A stretch of 64,000 nucleotides of DNA from Chloroflexi bacterium bin20 (GCA_002238485.1 MPMG01000001.1:620001-684000); one strand, 5' to 3'; numbered from the stretch's first letter, positions 36,150 through 45,698 are shown. The notes: a model not told the origin generated them from the sequence alone. Numbers and translations are program-made.

Positions 36150-37751
36150 ATGCGCTTGTTGAATGCCGCAAAGCTCCTCTTGCTGCTCTTGTGTCTTGTA
36201 CTGTTCGCTGCCTGCGGGGCGGGGCGGGATGAGCCGACTATCGAAGTGACGATCCATGTTGATGGCAGCACACGCACTATCGTCTACACGGACGAGCTGA
36301 CGGTCGACCAACTGCTAAGCCGAGAAGGCATCGAATTGGCACAGCGCGATCGTCTTAGCCATCCGCTGGTTTCGCCGCTAGAAAACGGCATGATCATCAC
36401 CATCCGCCGTGTAGCGGACAGACAGGAGTGCGAGCGGCGTTCAATTGGATTCGAGAGACAGCGCCTGCCTAAAGAGAGTCTGCGTCTGGGCGAAGAAGAG
36501 CTTGGGCAAGTGGGCGCGCCTGGCGTTGAAGAAGCTTGCTATCGGGTCATCCTGGAAGACGATGTCGAAGTGGACCGACAGCTACTGGGTGTGCCAGCCA
36601 TTGTAGAAGCGCCGACATCCGAAATCACCTATTATGGAGTCGCGCAAGCCGTTGCATCCGTTCCGGTCGCCGGGCGACTGAGTTATATCAATCATGGCGA
36701 AGCTTGGACGATCGTCGGCAATGCCAGCGCGAAACGCCGCCTGACGACCAAGCTGCGTCTGGACTCGCTGGTGTTTGACCAGAGCAAGACAGGCTCGCGT
36801 TTGCTGTTTACGGCGGAAACCGAAGCGAACAGCGACTTTTTTAATACGTTGTGGATGCTGCCGACTGCGGACCAGACCGATCCCGTGCGCTTGACTCCTA
36901 CCGATGTGCTGTATGCCGAGTGGCGTCCGCACGCGGGCGATGTTTTGGCCTATTCCACGGGCTTGCGCGATGCCGACACGAGGGATCTCCGCGCGCTCAA
37001 CAACTTGTGGTTGCTGCGGCTCGACCTGGAAAGCGGACGCGCGCTGAGCATCGACGAGACCGTGCCAGAGTCGCCTGGTGGAGCCTTTGGCGCATGGGGG
37101 ACAGGCTTTGTTTGGTCGCCCAATGGCGCAAATCTGGCCTGGGCGCGCGCGGATGGTTTTGGCGTGGTTGACCTGGTCGAAGGAACTTTGACGACGCTGC
37201 AGGACTATGCGGCTTTTGACAGCGGGGCCAACTGGGCTTGGCGTTCGACTTTGTCTTGGTCAGTCGACAGCCGACTGCTGCTGGCGACGCTGCATGGCGC
37301 GCCCACCGGCGATGAACCAGCCACAGCCAGCCCGGTATTTGATGTGACAGTTGTTGCGGCGGATGGCAGTTTCTCTGCGCCAGTGCAGTCGATGGCTGGC
37401 ATGTGGGCAGCGCCGGCATTCTCGCCAGTCCTAAAGCATGGCGAATTCAGCGAAGGGTATATCGCCTGGCTGGCAGCGCGCGAGCCCGAAACCAGCTTGA
37501 GCAGTCAGTATGACCTGATGATAGCCGATCGTGATGGCAGCAATGAACGGCGCCTCTTTCCAGCAGCAGGAGAAGCGGGCATAGAGCGCAGCGACTTCGC
37601 GACAAATGCGCCGCCATTTGCCTGGAGCCCCGATGCGCGCCACATCGCAATCATCTACCGAGGCGACCTTTGGCTGGTGGATATTGAAAGCGCCGCGGCG
37701 ACTCAAGTTACCTTTGACGGCGCGTCGACCTACCCAGTGTGGAACGGCTGA
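36150..37751 (+). CDS. Lipoprotein with DUF348, G5 and TolB-like propeller domains
   Basis: The 533-residue product has a lipoprotein signal (LCLVLFAACG, Cys22). A DUF348 ubiquitin-like domain at about 29-88 reads IEVTIHVDGSTRTIVYTDEL. A G5 domain at about 90-150 includes ERQRLPKESLRLGEEELGQ and ends in EVDRQLL. A six- or seven-bladed PD40/TolB-like propeller at about 200-533 has blades such as FVWSPNGANLAWARADG and FAWSPDARHIAIIYRGD. DUF348 and G5 occur in Rpf-type wall-remodelling proteins and bind peptidoglycan or sugars. It may sense or scaffold at the wall. Its stop overlaps the next start as TGATG. Confidence 0.85.
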   Translation: MRLLNAAKLLLLLLCLVLFAACGAGRDEPTIEVTIHVDGSTRTIVYTDELTVDQLLSREGIELAQRDRLSHPLVSPLENGMIITIRRVADRQECERRSIGFERQRLPKESLRLGEEELGQVGAPGVEEACYRVILEDDVEVDRQLLGVPAIVEAPTSEITYYGVAQAVASVPVAGRLSYINHGEAWTIVGNASAKRRLTTKLRLDSLVFDQSKTGSRLLFTAETEANSDFFNTLWMLPTADQTDPVRLTPTDVLYAEWRPHAGDVLAYSTGLRDADTRDLRALNNLWLLRLDLESGRALSIDETVPESPGGAFGAWGTGFVWSPNGANLAWARADGFGVVDLVEGTLTTLQDYAAFDSGANWAWRSTLSWSVDSRLLLATLHGAPTGDEPATASPVFDVTVVAADGSFSAPVQSMAGMWAAPAFSPVLKHGEFSEGYIAWLAAREPETSLSSQYDLMIADRDGSNERRLFPAAGEAGIERSDFATNAPPFAWSPDARHIAIIYRGDLWLVDIESAAATQVTFDGASTYPVWNG

Positions 37752-40700
37752 TGCGCCAGCTCCTCTCGATATTGTTGTGTCTGGTGCTGGTTGGCGGCAG
37801 TGTGGCTGCCACGCTGGGCACATTGCAACTGCGCGACTTCGAACTGCGCGGTTATGTCGATGCGACGCAAGACCATAACTTGCCCTTCCGTCGGCCTCGC
37901 GCCGGCATCAATGCCGAGCTGCTGCAATATTCGCCCGACGAGCTGCGCCTCCAGCTAGAGACCATGCGCGGGGCCAACTTTCGCTGGCTGCGGCAATTTG
38001 CGCGCTGGGATGAGATTGAGCCGCGGCAAGGCCTATTCGAATGGTCAGGCTGGGATGCGCTCGTCGAGCAGATGCGGGCTATCCCCGAGTTGGAATTGGT
38101 GGCCGTGTTTATGAATACGCCGGCCTGGGCGCGCCCGCAACATCCCACAGTCGCGCTGACCGAAACGGCCCCGCCAGCCGACCTAGACGCGTTTGCCCGT
38201 TTCGCCAGCCAATTCGCCGCGCGTTATGGCGGGACAATCGACTATTTTCAGATTTGGGATGAACCCAACCTGGGCGATGCCTGGGGTGGGCTGGATCCGC
38301 GACCAGCCGACTATGTTGCGCTGCTGGGCGCTGCTGGCGGCGCAATCCTGCGCAGCGACCCGACAGCAACAATCGTCGCAGCAGCTCTGGCGCCCACCAC
38401 CGAAACGGCCGGGCAGAATATCAGCGACATCCGATATTTGCAGGCGATGTACGATCACGGCGCGCGCGACCTAATGGATATTGCTGCGGGCAAACCCTAC
38501 GGATTTGAGCATTCGCCTTTGGATCGTCGCGTCGACGAGAGCCTGCTGAATTTTTCGCGTTTTATCGCCCTGCGCGAAGTCATGCTGGCGAATGGAGACG
38601 GGCGAAAACCTTTGTGGGCGAGCAATTTCGGCTGGAATACGCTGCCGCCTGACTGGCAGGGAGACAAATCCATCTGGGAGCAAGTCAGCCAGGAAGAACG
38701 GTCGAGTTTCACGCTGCAAGCTATCCAACGGGCAGGACGCGAATGGCCGTGGCTGGGCGCGATGTTCTTGCAGCATTGGCAGCCAGACGCGCCCCTCACC
38801 AGCGCCCAATGGGGATTCGCCCTCGTGCAGCCCGATGGCAGGGCGACTCCGCTGCTGAATGCGCTGCCAGCTGTCAATGCGGAACCCTATGCGCAAGACG
38901 GGATTTACCACGCGCGCAATCCCTACGCGCGCTATAGCGGCATCTGGCAATTCAGCGAACGCGGCGCAGACATCGGCTGGCTTACTACCAGCGACAGCCA
39001 GCTGGCGTTCGACTTCTTTGGCAGGGATGTCGCCATGCTGGTCAACGAAGACAATTATGTGGCATTCCTGTATCCGCAGGTCGATGGCGAGCCAGCCAAT
39101 GCCGCCCAACACGATGCCGATGGCAATGCCTACATCTTCCTGCGCAGCAACAATCAGCAGCCACAGACGACTCTGGCGCCGGTGGCGCGCGAGCTTCCGC
39201 TGGGCGAGCACACCTTGACCGCAGTCGCCGATCAAGGCTGGGATCGCTGGGCTATCGCCGGTTACGCCGTCAGTTCCGGCAACCTGGCAGAGCCATATAA
39301 TCGGCAGATCGCGCTGGGCATTTTGACAAGCCTGGTCTCGCTGGCGGCGCTATTCACCTCGCTGGCCAAAGCGCCCTGGGCACATTGGCTGCCGCGCATT
39401 TCGGCGGTTACCGGCAGTCTGAGCGCGACTATGCACCTGCTGCTGACAGGCCTAACTTCGCTGGCGATGATGCTCGCCATGCTATTAACCTGGGGCATGC
39501 CCAAGCCTGCGCTGTTCTTGCGCGACGAGTTCAATTTGTTGCTGGCGCTGGCGACCGGTGGCTTGCTTTACTTCTCGCCTAGCTTGCTGCTTTCGCTGCT
39601 CTTCGGGCTTGTTCTCTTTGTTTTGCTGTTTCAGCGGCTGGAAAACGGGCTGATACTGACGGTCGTCTGGGCGCCCTTCTTTTTGTATCCAGTCGAGCTA
39701 CACACTTTTGCATTCCCCATGGTCGAAGTGATGATTTTGCTCACGACGGCGGCGGGATTGCTGCGCGGACTGACAGCGCTGGGGGCGCGCCTGCAAATGC
39801 GCAATGCAGGATTCCCGCTTTTCACCTGGCAGCAGCTGCGGCATGTGCACTGGCTGGATGCGCTGGTGCTTTGCCTGGTTGGGCTGGGCGTCGCATCGCT
39901 GCTTTGGACGCGGCAACTTTCCAGCGCGACCACCGAATTGCGCACGTTGATTTTTGAGCCAGCGCTCTTTTATTTGCTGATCCGCTGCACACGTCCTGAC
40001 CGTTTCACGCTGATGCGCTATTTTCTGGCCTTGATCGCCGCGGCTGTTCTCGTGTCGATTATCGGCTTGGTCCAGTACTTCCTGGGCGACATGGTCATCG
40101 TTGCCGAGGCGGGCACGGCGCGTTTGCAAAGCGTCTATGGTTCGCCCAACAATATCGGCTTGCTGTTTGGGCGGACGATCCCCATCGCGCTGGCGCTGTT
40201 GCTTGCGCCGCCCTCGGCTCGCCTGCGGGTGTTGGCGGGCGTCAGTTTGCTGATCATGCTGCCAACTCTGGCGCTGACACAGAGCGTCGGCGCGATTTTG
40301 CTCGGCGTCCCGGCCGGCCTGGCGGTGGTCTGTCTGGGCTGCTATGGACGGCGCGCGCTGCTGCCCTTGCTGGGGGCGAGCCTGGCTGGCGCGGCTGGAT
40401 TCGGCTTGCTGACGCAGATTTCGGCTCGCTTCGCCAGTTTGCTCGATATCGGCAACGGCACGACATTTGTGCGCCTGCGCTTGTGGGAGAGCGCGCTTTC
40501 GATGATCCGCGACCATCCATTGACCGGCATCGGGCTAGACCAGTTTCTGTATCTATATGGTGGCGAATACCTGCGCCCGGATGCCGTGCATGACAGTGAC
40601 TTATCGCATCCGCACAATTTCGCGCTGGATTTTTGGACGCGCCTGAGCCTGCTGGGCCTGCTGGCATTTATTGCCATACAAGCCCTGTTTTGGCGTCTAT

Positions 40701-40909
40701 CACTGCGGGCGCTGCGCGATTCTCGAGGTCGGGACAAGCAGATTTTTGCCATGACGGTTGGCTTGATGGGAAGCATGGCGGGTTTGCTGGCGCATGGGCT
40801 GATTGACAACAGCGTTTTCGTCATCGACCTGGCATTTATCTTCATGTTTCAGTTGGCGGCCATGCTGCGTTTGAGGGAGCTGGCGGCGCTTTTGCCCGCG
40901 CGCGATTAG
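37751..40909 (+). CDS. Glycoside-hydrolase-like domain fused to an O-antigen ligase
   Basis: The 1052-residue protein begins with a signal or anchor segment. A TIM-barrel glycosidase-like domain (GH5/GH39-like, clan A) lies at about 65-370: NFRWLRQFARWDEIEPRQG, AVFMNTPAWARP, and YFQIWDEPNLG with the acid/base Glu171. The nucleophile strand reads PLWASNFGWN, so the expected Glu is Asn292. After a beta domain, about 12 membrane segments run from 515 to the end, with a Wzy_C/WaaL-type O-antigen ligase signature around GSPNNIGLLFGRTIPI and SHPHNFALDFWTRLSL. A sugar-binding, non-cleaving domain feeding a glycan ligase is the simplest reading. Start ATG 37751; GTG 37739 is possible. Confidence 0.85.
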   Translation: MRQLLSILLCLVLVGGSVAATLGTLQLRDFELRGYVDATQDHNLPFRRPRAGINAELLQYSPDELRLQLETMRGANFRWLRQFARWDEIEPRQGLFEWSGWDALVEQMRAIPELELVAVFMNTPAWARPQHPTVALTETAPPADLDAFARFASQFAARYGGTIDYFQIWDEPNLGDAWGGLDPRPADYVALLGAAGGAILRSDPTATIVAAALAPTTETAGQNISDIRYLQAMYDHGARDLMDIAAGKPYGFEHSPLDRRVDESLLNFSRFIALREVMLANGDGRKPLWASNFGWNTLPPDWQGDKSIWEQVSQEERSSFTLQAIQRAGREWPWLGAMFLQHWQPDAPLTSAQWGFALVQPDGRATPLLNALPAVNAEPYAQDGIYHARNPYARYSGIWQFSERGADIGWLTTSDSQLAFDFFGRDVAMLVNEDNYVAFLYPQVDGEPANAAQHDADGNAYIFLRSNNQQPQTTLAPVARELPLGEHTLTAVADQGWDRWAIAGYAVSSGNLAEPYNRQIALGILTSLVSLAALFTSLAKAPWAHWLPRISAVTGSLSATMHLLLTGLTSLAMMLAMLLTWGMPKPALFLRDEFNLLLALATGGLLYFSPSLLLSLLFGLVLFVLLFQRLENGLILTVVWAPFFLYPVELHTFAFPMVEVMILLTTAAGLLRGLTALGARLQMRNAGFPLFTWQQLRHVHWLDALVLCLVGLGVASLLWTRQLSSATTELRTLIFEPALFYLLIRCTRPDRFTLMRYFLALIAAAVLVSIIGLVQYFLGDMVIVAEAGTARLQSVYGSPNNIGLLFGRTIPIALALLLAPPSARLRVLAGVSLLIMLPTLALTQSVGAILLGVPAGLAVVCLGCYGRRALLPLLGASLAGAAGFGLLTQISARFASLLDIGNGTTFVRLRLWESALSMIRDHPLTGIGLDQFLYLYGGEYLRPDAVHDSDLSHPHNFALDFWTRLSLLGLLAFIAIQALFWRLSLRALRDSRGRDKQIFAMTVGLMGSMAGLLAHGLIDNSVFVIDLAFIFMFQLAAMLRLRELAALLPARD

Positions 40910-40916
40910 GCGCATG

Positions 40917-40925
40917 TGCTAGACT
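40917..40925 (+). promoter_or_regulatory. Possible extended -10 before the sugar-nucleotide dehydratase-like gene
   Basis: TGC plus TAGACT lies 33 bases before the TTG start, just after the preceding stop. No -35 is visible. Confidence 0.35.
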
Positions 40926-40957
40926 GGCATGGATAAATCGAGAGGAGGCAGACCGAC

Positions 40958-41914
40958 TTGCGACTACTCATAACCGGTGGCGCGGGCTTCATTGGCTCGC
41001 ATCTCTGCGATCGCTTCCTGCGCGATGGCCAGCGCGTTGTCGCCATGGACAACTTCATCACCGGCTCGCCTGACAACATCGCGCATTTGGCAGGAAACCG
41101 CCAATTTGAATTCATCTATCATGATGTCAGCAATTTTATCCATGTGCCGGGTCCCGTTGATGCCGTGCTTCATTTTGCCTCGCCCGCCAGCCCGATCGAC
41201 TATCTGAAATACCCTATCCAGACGCTCAAGGTCGGCGCGCTGGGCACGCACAATGCGCTGGGTTTGGCGCGCGCGAAGGGAGCAGGCTTCTTGCTCGCAT
41301 CCACATCCGAGGTCTATGGCGATCCGCTGGTGCACCCGCAAAGCGAATCCTACGCCGGCAATGTCGACCCGGTTGGACCGCGCGGCGTCTATGACGAGGC
41401 GAAGCGATTTGCCGAAGCGTTGGTCATGGCTTATCACCGCGAGCACAAAATGGACACGCGCATCGTGCGCATCTTCAACACCTACGGTCCGCGCATGCGG
41501 CTGGATGATGGGCGCGTCGTGCCCAACTTCATCGGGCAAGCTGTCCGCGGCGAGGCGCTGACCATCTATGGCGATGGCATGCAGACGCGCTGCTTCCAAT
41601 ATATTGATGATCTGGTCGAAGGCCTTGTGCGGCTTTTGCACAGCGATCTTGTCGACCCGGTCAATATCGGCACCACCCACGAGATCTGTATCCGCGACTT
41701 TGCCGAAGTTGTCAATCGCGTGGCGGGCAACGCATCTGGCACAATCTATGCGGAGGGTTTGCGCATTGATGGCGACCCACAAACGCGGAAACCGGATACC
41801 ACGCGCGCCAAGCAGACCCTGGGCTGGCAGCCGCAGGTCGGGCTGGACGCGGGGCTAAGGCGCACAATTGACTATTTTCGCTCGCTGGTCGCGGCCGGCA
41901 CAGCAACCATATAA
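40958..41914 (+). CDS. NAD-dependent sugar-nucleotide enzyme, UDP-glucuronate decarboxylase-like
   Basis: The 318-residue short-chain dehydrogenase has the NAD motif [14 protein letters not shown] and the catalytic [10 protein letters not shown] and YDEAKRFAE (YxxxK) motifs. [20 protein letters not shown] and the [16 protein letters not shown] block are characteristic of the UXS branch, which makes UDP-xylose from UDP-glucuronate. Related dTDP-glucose dehydratases and UDP-glucose epimerases differ at [11 protein letters not shown], which is present here. TTG start with AGAGGAGG about 10 bases upstream. It probably supplies a sugar donor for the glycan genes that follow. Confidence 0.88.
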   Translation: MRLLITGGAGFIGSHLCDRFLRDGQRVVAMDNFITGSPDNIAHLAGNRQFEFIYHDVSNFIHVPGPVDAVLHFASPASPIDYLKYPIQTLKVGALGTHNALGLARAKGAGFLLASTSEVYGDPLVHPQSESYAGNVDPVGPRGVYDEAKRFAEALVMAYHREHKMDTRIVRIFNTYGPRMRLDDGRVVPNFIGQAVRGEALTIYGDGMQTRCFQYIDDLVEGLVRLLHSDLVDPVNIGTTHEICIRDFAEVVNRVAGNASGTIYAEGLRIDGDPQTRKPDTTRAKQTLGWQPQVGLDAGLRRTIDYFRSLVAAGTATI

Positions 41915-41918
41915 GCGC

Positions 41919-43232
41919 ATGTTGCCCATGCTGGTGGCGCTGCTGACGCTGTCGCCGCTGCGTGCCTTGGTCGCGGCGGAAAGTGGTCTGCGCTTGCCGC
42001 TGAGCATCGACCAAATTCTGTTGCTGATCTGCGCGCTTGTGTGCTTTGGCGGTCTCGTCTTGCGGCGCGGACGGCTGCTGCGCCTCGAGCGCAATCCCAC
42101 TCTGGCAGCGACAATCGCCTTGACCGCCGTATTCGCCATCGGCGCATGGACTAGCGCGTCGCTGTCCGAGTGGCTCAAGGAATGGCTGAAATGGCTGGTG
42201 ATGGCTGGTTTGATCTGGCAGCTGTCATTCGAGCGAGGCGGACGTTGGCGCTGGATGGTCTATGCGGTGGCGGTGGCAGCGGCAGGCAATGCCCTGGTTG
42301 GCTTGTATATCTTCCTGGGCGGCAGCGGCGCCGACCACCTGCTAATCCTCGGGCGCTTCTATCGCGCTTTTGGGACATTCGGTCAGCCCAATCCGTTCGG
42401 CGGATTCATGGGCATTGTCCTGCCCGTCTGCAGCATGGCCGCTTGGGGAAGGGCTTCGCAACTTTGGGCGAATTGGCGCGCCGGGATCCCTGTCAATGCG
42501 GTGCAGATCGCACAGTTGCTGGCATGGACTGCATCGGCGCTGTTGCTGGCGGCGGCATTGCTGGCATCGTGGAGTCGAGGCGCTTGGCTGGGCACGGCAT
42601 TTGCGGCGCTCGTCCTGGTGATTGCGTTGCCGCGGCAGTTGCGGCATGGGCTGCTGCTGGCTTTGACGGCGGTCGTGCTGATAGTCGCGTTGTGGCAGGC
42701 GGGAATCTTGCCAAATGCCTTGGTCGCGCGGCTGACCTCGTCTGTGGGCGATCTGGTCAGCATCAACGATGTGCGCGGCCTTGATGCGCATGCCGGCAAT
42801 TACGCTGTGATCGAGCGGCTGGCGCATTGGCAGGCAGCTGTCGAAATGGCGCGCGATTATCCCTTCTTCGGCGTCGGGCTGGGCAATTACAGCGTTCGCT
42901 ATGCGCATTATCGGCTGATAAACTGGCATCTGCCTTTGGGACATGCCCACAATACCTACCTTAATCTGCTGGCAGAGACGGGCATGGTCGGTCTGCTGGC
43001 CTACCTGGTATACTGGGCTATCATGCTGCGGATTTGCTGGTCGCTACGGCGTCATCCCGATGCATTTGCGCGGTCGCTGGGCGTCGGCTTGCTGGGCTGC
43101 TGGAGCTACCTGGCGGCGCACAGCTTCTTTGATTATTTATTTGTCAACACCCTGTTCTTGCATATCGGTGTCTTATTGGGCGTGCAGGCGATATTGCATC
43201 GCCAGACGCAGTCAGCATTGCAATTGGAGTAA
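41919..43232 (+). CDS. O-antigen ligase/polymerase family membrane protein
   Basis: The 437-residue product has about 11-12 membrane helices and a Wzy_C-type central loop: FGTFGQPNPFGGFMGIVLPV and, after the large external loop, the HAHNTYLNLLAETGMVGLLA ending. Such proteins join undecaprenyl-linked glycans to each other or to an acceptor. It is a separate gene from the fusion at 37.8-40.9 kb, so two ligases lie within 6 kb. ATG 41919 is four bases after the previous stop; no good ribosome site is visible, and coupling is likely. Confidence 0.85.
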   Translation: MLPMLVALLTLSPLRALVAAESGLRLPLSIDQILLLICALVCFGGLVLRRGRLLRLERNPTLAATIALTAVFAIGAWTSASLSEWLKEWLKWLVMAGLIWQLSFERGGRWRWMVYAVAVAAAGNALVGLYIFLGGSGADHLLILGRFYRAFGTFGQPNPFGGFMGIVLPVCSMAAWGRASQLWANWRAGIPVNAVQIAQLLAWTASALLLAAALLASWSRGAWLGTAFAALVLVIALPRQLRHGLLLALTAVVLIVALWQAGILPNALVARLTSSVGDLVSINDVRGLDAHAGNYAVIERLAHWQAAVEMARDYPFFGVGLGNYSVRYAHYRLINWHLPLGHAHNTYLNLLAETGMVGLLAYLVYWAIMLRICWSLRRHPDAFARSLGVGLLGCWSYLAAHSFFDYLFVNTLFLHIGVLLGVQAILHRQTQSALQLE

Positions 43233-43234
43233 GC

Positions 43235-43840
43235 ATGTCCGGCACAGTAACAGCCAATGCCAAGAATGCAACGCGTCGCCATCACAGCATGAGCACACCG
43301 CTCGACCGGCTCATCATGCTGGTGGCGCAACGTTTCGGCGGCAACAAAGCCAAAGAGCTGGAGCGCTTTATCAAGTTCGCGTTTGTCGGGCTGCTGGGCT
43401 TTGTCATCGACAGCGGCACGGTCATCATCTTGCAGAATAGCCTGCTGCCGCCGGTGACCGCCGCCAACGAGCCGCTCGATGCCAATGTGGCGCTGGCGAC
43501 GACGGTGGCCTTTGTGCTGGCTGTCTGCAGCAACTTCGTGTGGAATCGCCTGTGGACTTATCCCGACTCGCGTTCGCGGTCTGCGCGCAAACAGCTAAGT
43601 CAATTCGTCATCGTCAGTATTATTGGCTGGGCGCTGCGCACACTGTGGATCGACCTTGCCTATCAGTCGCTGGGCGAGTTTACCACCACACTCATCCAAA
43701 TGCTGCAGGCCGATTATGCGCCCGCCCTGCTCGACCAGAACAAACTTGGCACCATGTTGGCGCTCTTCTTCGGCGTGATCGTCGTGACCGCCTGGAACTT
43801 CCTCGCCAATCGCTACTGGACCTACAACGACGTAGACTAA
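43235..43840 (+). CDS. GtrA-like membrane protein
   Basis: The 201-residue protein has four membrane helices and the GtrA pattern: ERFIKFAFVGLLGFVIDSG in helix 1, FVWNRLWTYPDSR after helix 2, and NFLANRYWTYND at the end. GtrA proteins are thought to flip polyprenyl-phosphate sugars across the membrane for glycan side-chain addition. A polar 35-residue N-terminal extension precedes the domain. GGAG precedes the ATG, two bases after the ligase stop. The glycosyltransferase starts two bases after its own stop. Confidence 0.9.
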   Translation: MSGTVTANAKNATRRHHSMSTPLDRLIMLVAQRFGGNKAKELERFIKFAFVGLLGFVIDSGTVIILQNSLLPPVTAANEPLDANVALATTVAFVLAVCSNFVWNRLWTYPDSRSRSARKQLSQFVIVSIIGWALRTLWIDLAYQSLGEFTTTLIQMLQADYAPALLDQNKLGTMLALFFGVIVVTAWNFLANRYWTYNDVD

Positions 43841-43841
43841 A

Positions 43842-44981
43842 GTGCAGCGGATCGCGCTCGACTACACTCCAGCTCACGAGCAGCGCGGCGGCATCGGGCG
43901 CTATGTCCGCGAGTTGACAGCGGCGCTTGCCAGCATTGACACCGATAGCGATTATCGGCTTTTTGTGGCAGGCGCGAGCCATTCATCCCTGCCCACTTCG
44001 CCTGCTGCGAACTTCAGTTGGCGACCAACGCGGGTGACACCGCGCTGGCTGGCGCGTTCGTGGCATCGAGCGCGCATCCCGCTGCCTGTCGAAGTCTATA
44101 CCGGACGCATCGACTTGTTTCACGCCACAGACTTCGTGCTGCCACCGACCTTGCCCGCCACGCGATCGCTGCTCACTGTGCACGACTTGTCTTTCCTGCG
44201 CGTTCCCGAGGCAGCCAGTCCGCCGCTCAAGGCCTACCTGGACGCCGTTGTGCCGCGTTCTGTGGCGCGCGCCAAGCATATCCTCGCGGATTCGCATGCG
44301 ACCAAAGACGATCTCATAGCCTTCTATGGCACACCTGCCGAAAAAATCACAGTGCTGTACTGCGGCGTTGATTCGCAATTCCAACCGGTAAAAGATCATG
44401 ACCTGCTCGGCGCTTGCAGGCGCAAATACGGCTTGGATGGCGTCGCCTACCTGCTGTCGGTGGGCACAGTCCAGCCGCGCAAGAATTACAGCCGCGTCAT
44501 TGAGGCCGTGGCAGCCGCACGCCAACAGGGACAGAACTTGCATTATGCCATTGCTGGCGGCAAAGGCTGGCTGGAAGACGAGATGCAGCAGACGATTGAC
44601 CGGCTGGGCGCGCAGCAGTATGTCCATCTGCTGGGCTTGGCAGACGATGCTGACTTGCCGGCGCTGTATAGCGGGGCGCGGGCGCTGGTCATGGCGTCGC
44701 TCTACGAAGGCTTTGGCTTGCCCGTGCTAGAAGCTTTTGCTTGTGGCACACCGGTCATCAGCAGCAATCTGTCTTCGTTGCCCGAAGTAGCTGGAGAGGC
44801 GGCGCTGCTGATCGACCCATACGACATCGCAGGCATAGTCGATGCGATTGTGGCGCTGGAAAGACAGCCGATCCTACGGCAGCGACTCGTGCAGGCGGGC
44901 TATGCGCGAGCCGCGAGATTCACCTGGCGGCGATCGGCGCAACAACTGCGTTCGATTTATGCCGCGCTGCTGGAGGATTGA
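43842..44981 (+). CDS. Family 4 glycosyltransferase
   Basis: The 379-residue GT-B enzyme begins IALDYTPAHEQRGGIGRYVREL, the acceptor-side glycine loop. It carries the donor-side motif ASLYEGFGLPVLEAFACGTPV with the paired Glu residues of GT4. LSVGTVQPRKNYSRVIEA binds the nucleotide. GT4 transferases use UDP- or GDP-sugars with retention of configuration; mannosyl and rhamnosyl transferases in polysaccharide clusters are the closest type. The start is GTG one base past the gtrA-like stop. It is the last gene in the UXS-ligase-GtrA-GT4 run. Confidence 0.92.
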   Translation: MQRIALDYTPAHEQRGGIGRYVRELTAALASIDTDSDYRLFVAGASHSSLPTSPAANFSWRPTRVTPRWLARSWHRARIPLPVEVYTGRIDLFHATDFVLPPTLPATRSLLTVHDLSFLRVPEAASPPLKAYLDAVVPRSVARAKHILADSHATKDDLIAFYGTPAEKITVLYCGVDSQFQPVKDHDLLGACRRKYGLDGVAYLLSVGTVQPRKNYSRVIEAVAAARQQGQNLHYAIAGGKGWLEDEMQQTIDRLGAQQYVHLLGLADDADLPALYSGARALVMASLYEGFGLPVLEAFACGTPVISSNLSSLPEVAGEAALLIDPYDIAGIVDAIVALERQPILRQRLVQAGYARAARFTWRRSAQQLRSIYAALLED

Positions 44982-44992
44982 ATTGCCGCCCG

Positions 44993-45001
44993 TGCTATAC
45001 T
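44993..45001 (+). promoter_or_regulatory. Possible extended -10 before the membrane protein gene at 45033
   Basis: TGC plus TATACT, 31 bases before the ATG, in the short gap after the glycosyltransferase. No properly spaced -35 is seen. Confidence 0.4.
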
Positions 45002-45032
45002 GGCAGCGTTTCATTGTGAAAGCACGTAGCGA

Positions 45033-45650
45033 ATGCGCAGAGACCGCCCCGCCAGTCACCCGCTTTTGAATGCCAGTCTGCTGATGGCGCTGCTGGTGGG
45101 ATTGCTGTTGCCCTGGCTGCTCGCGCCATCCGCGGCAATGACCTTGAATGCCTACGATCTGGCAGAATGGGCGAGCCTGCACCCGGCGCAGAGAGGCAGC
45201 AATCCACCGCTGCTCGTGCCCTTGCTGCTGCGCTGCCATCTGGTGATCCTGTGTGCGCTGGCCGGTGTGGTCGCGCATAGCAAGCAGGAGAAGACAGTTG
45301 CCGCGCTGGCGATTGTCGCGCTGGCTGTGGCGCAGTTGCCGCCGATTGAATTCGTCAATGACATCGGCAATCTGAATTATCGACAGCAATTTGGCTTGGC
45401 GCTAGGGGGCTTGCTGCTGGGCATGATGATTTTGCGCTGGCTGGATCGCCGCTGGCAGCCCCTGTTCGTCACCGGTTTCGGCTTGTTCGGCGCGCTCACG
45501 TCGCTGGCTGGCGCGACTTTGGCGCTGGATGTCTATGCCAGCTTGGCGAGCGGCGGCAGCACTGGGCTGGGACTATGGATTGTTGTAGCGGCTTATGTTG
45601 GTTTGTTCGGGACAGGGCTTCGCGCTCTTGTTGCTACCGTCCCCACATAA
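45033..45650 (+). CDS. Membrane protein of unknown function
   Basis: The 205-residue product has five or so hydrophobic segments: 11-32, 63-82, 86-102, 121-137 and 145-200. An external loop with LNAYDLAEWASLHPAQRG falls after the first. I recognise no family. It lies at the end of the polysaccharide region, but has its own possible promoter, so membership of that pathway is uncertain. Confidence 0.75.
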   Translation: MRRDRPASHPLLNASLLMALLVGLLLPWLLAPSAAMTLNAYDLAEWASLHPAQRGSNPPLLVPLLLRCHLVILCALAGVVAHSKQEKTVAALAIVALAVAQLPPIEFVNDIGNLNYRQQFGLALGGLLLGMMILRWLDRRWQPLFVTGFGLFGALTSLAGATLALDVYASLASGGSTGLGLWIVVAAYVGLFGTGLRALVATVPT

Positions 45651-45660
45651 ATAGGCAGGA

Positions 45661-45698
45661 ACAAAAGAGGCGACCGCGGACGACCCAACTGGATCGCC
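45661..45698 (-). terminator. Possible terminator after acpP
   Basis: On the minus strand GGCGATCC can pair with GGTCGCC with one bulged base, followed by TCTTTTGT. The loop is long, so this is a weak candidate. It lies in the 97-base gap between acpP and the convergent membrane-protein gene. Confidence 0.4.
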
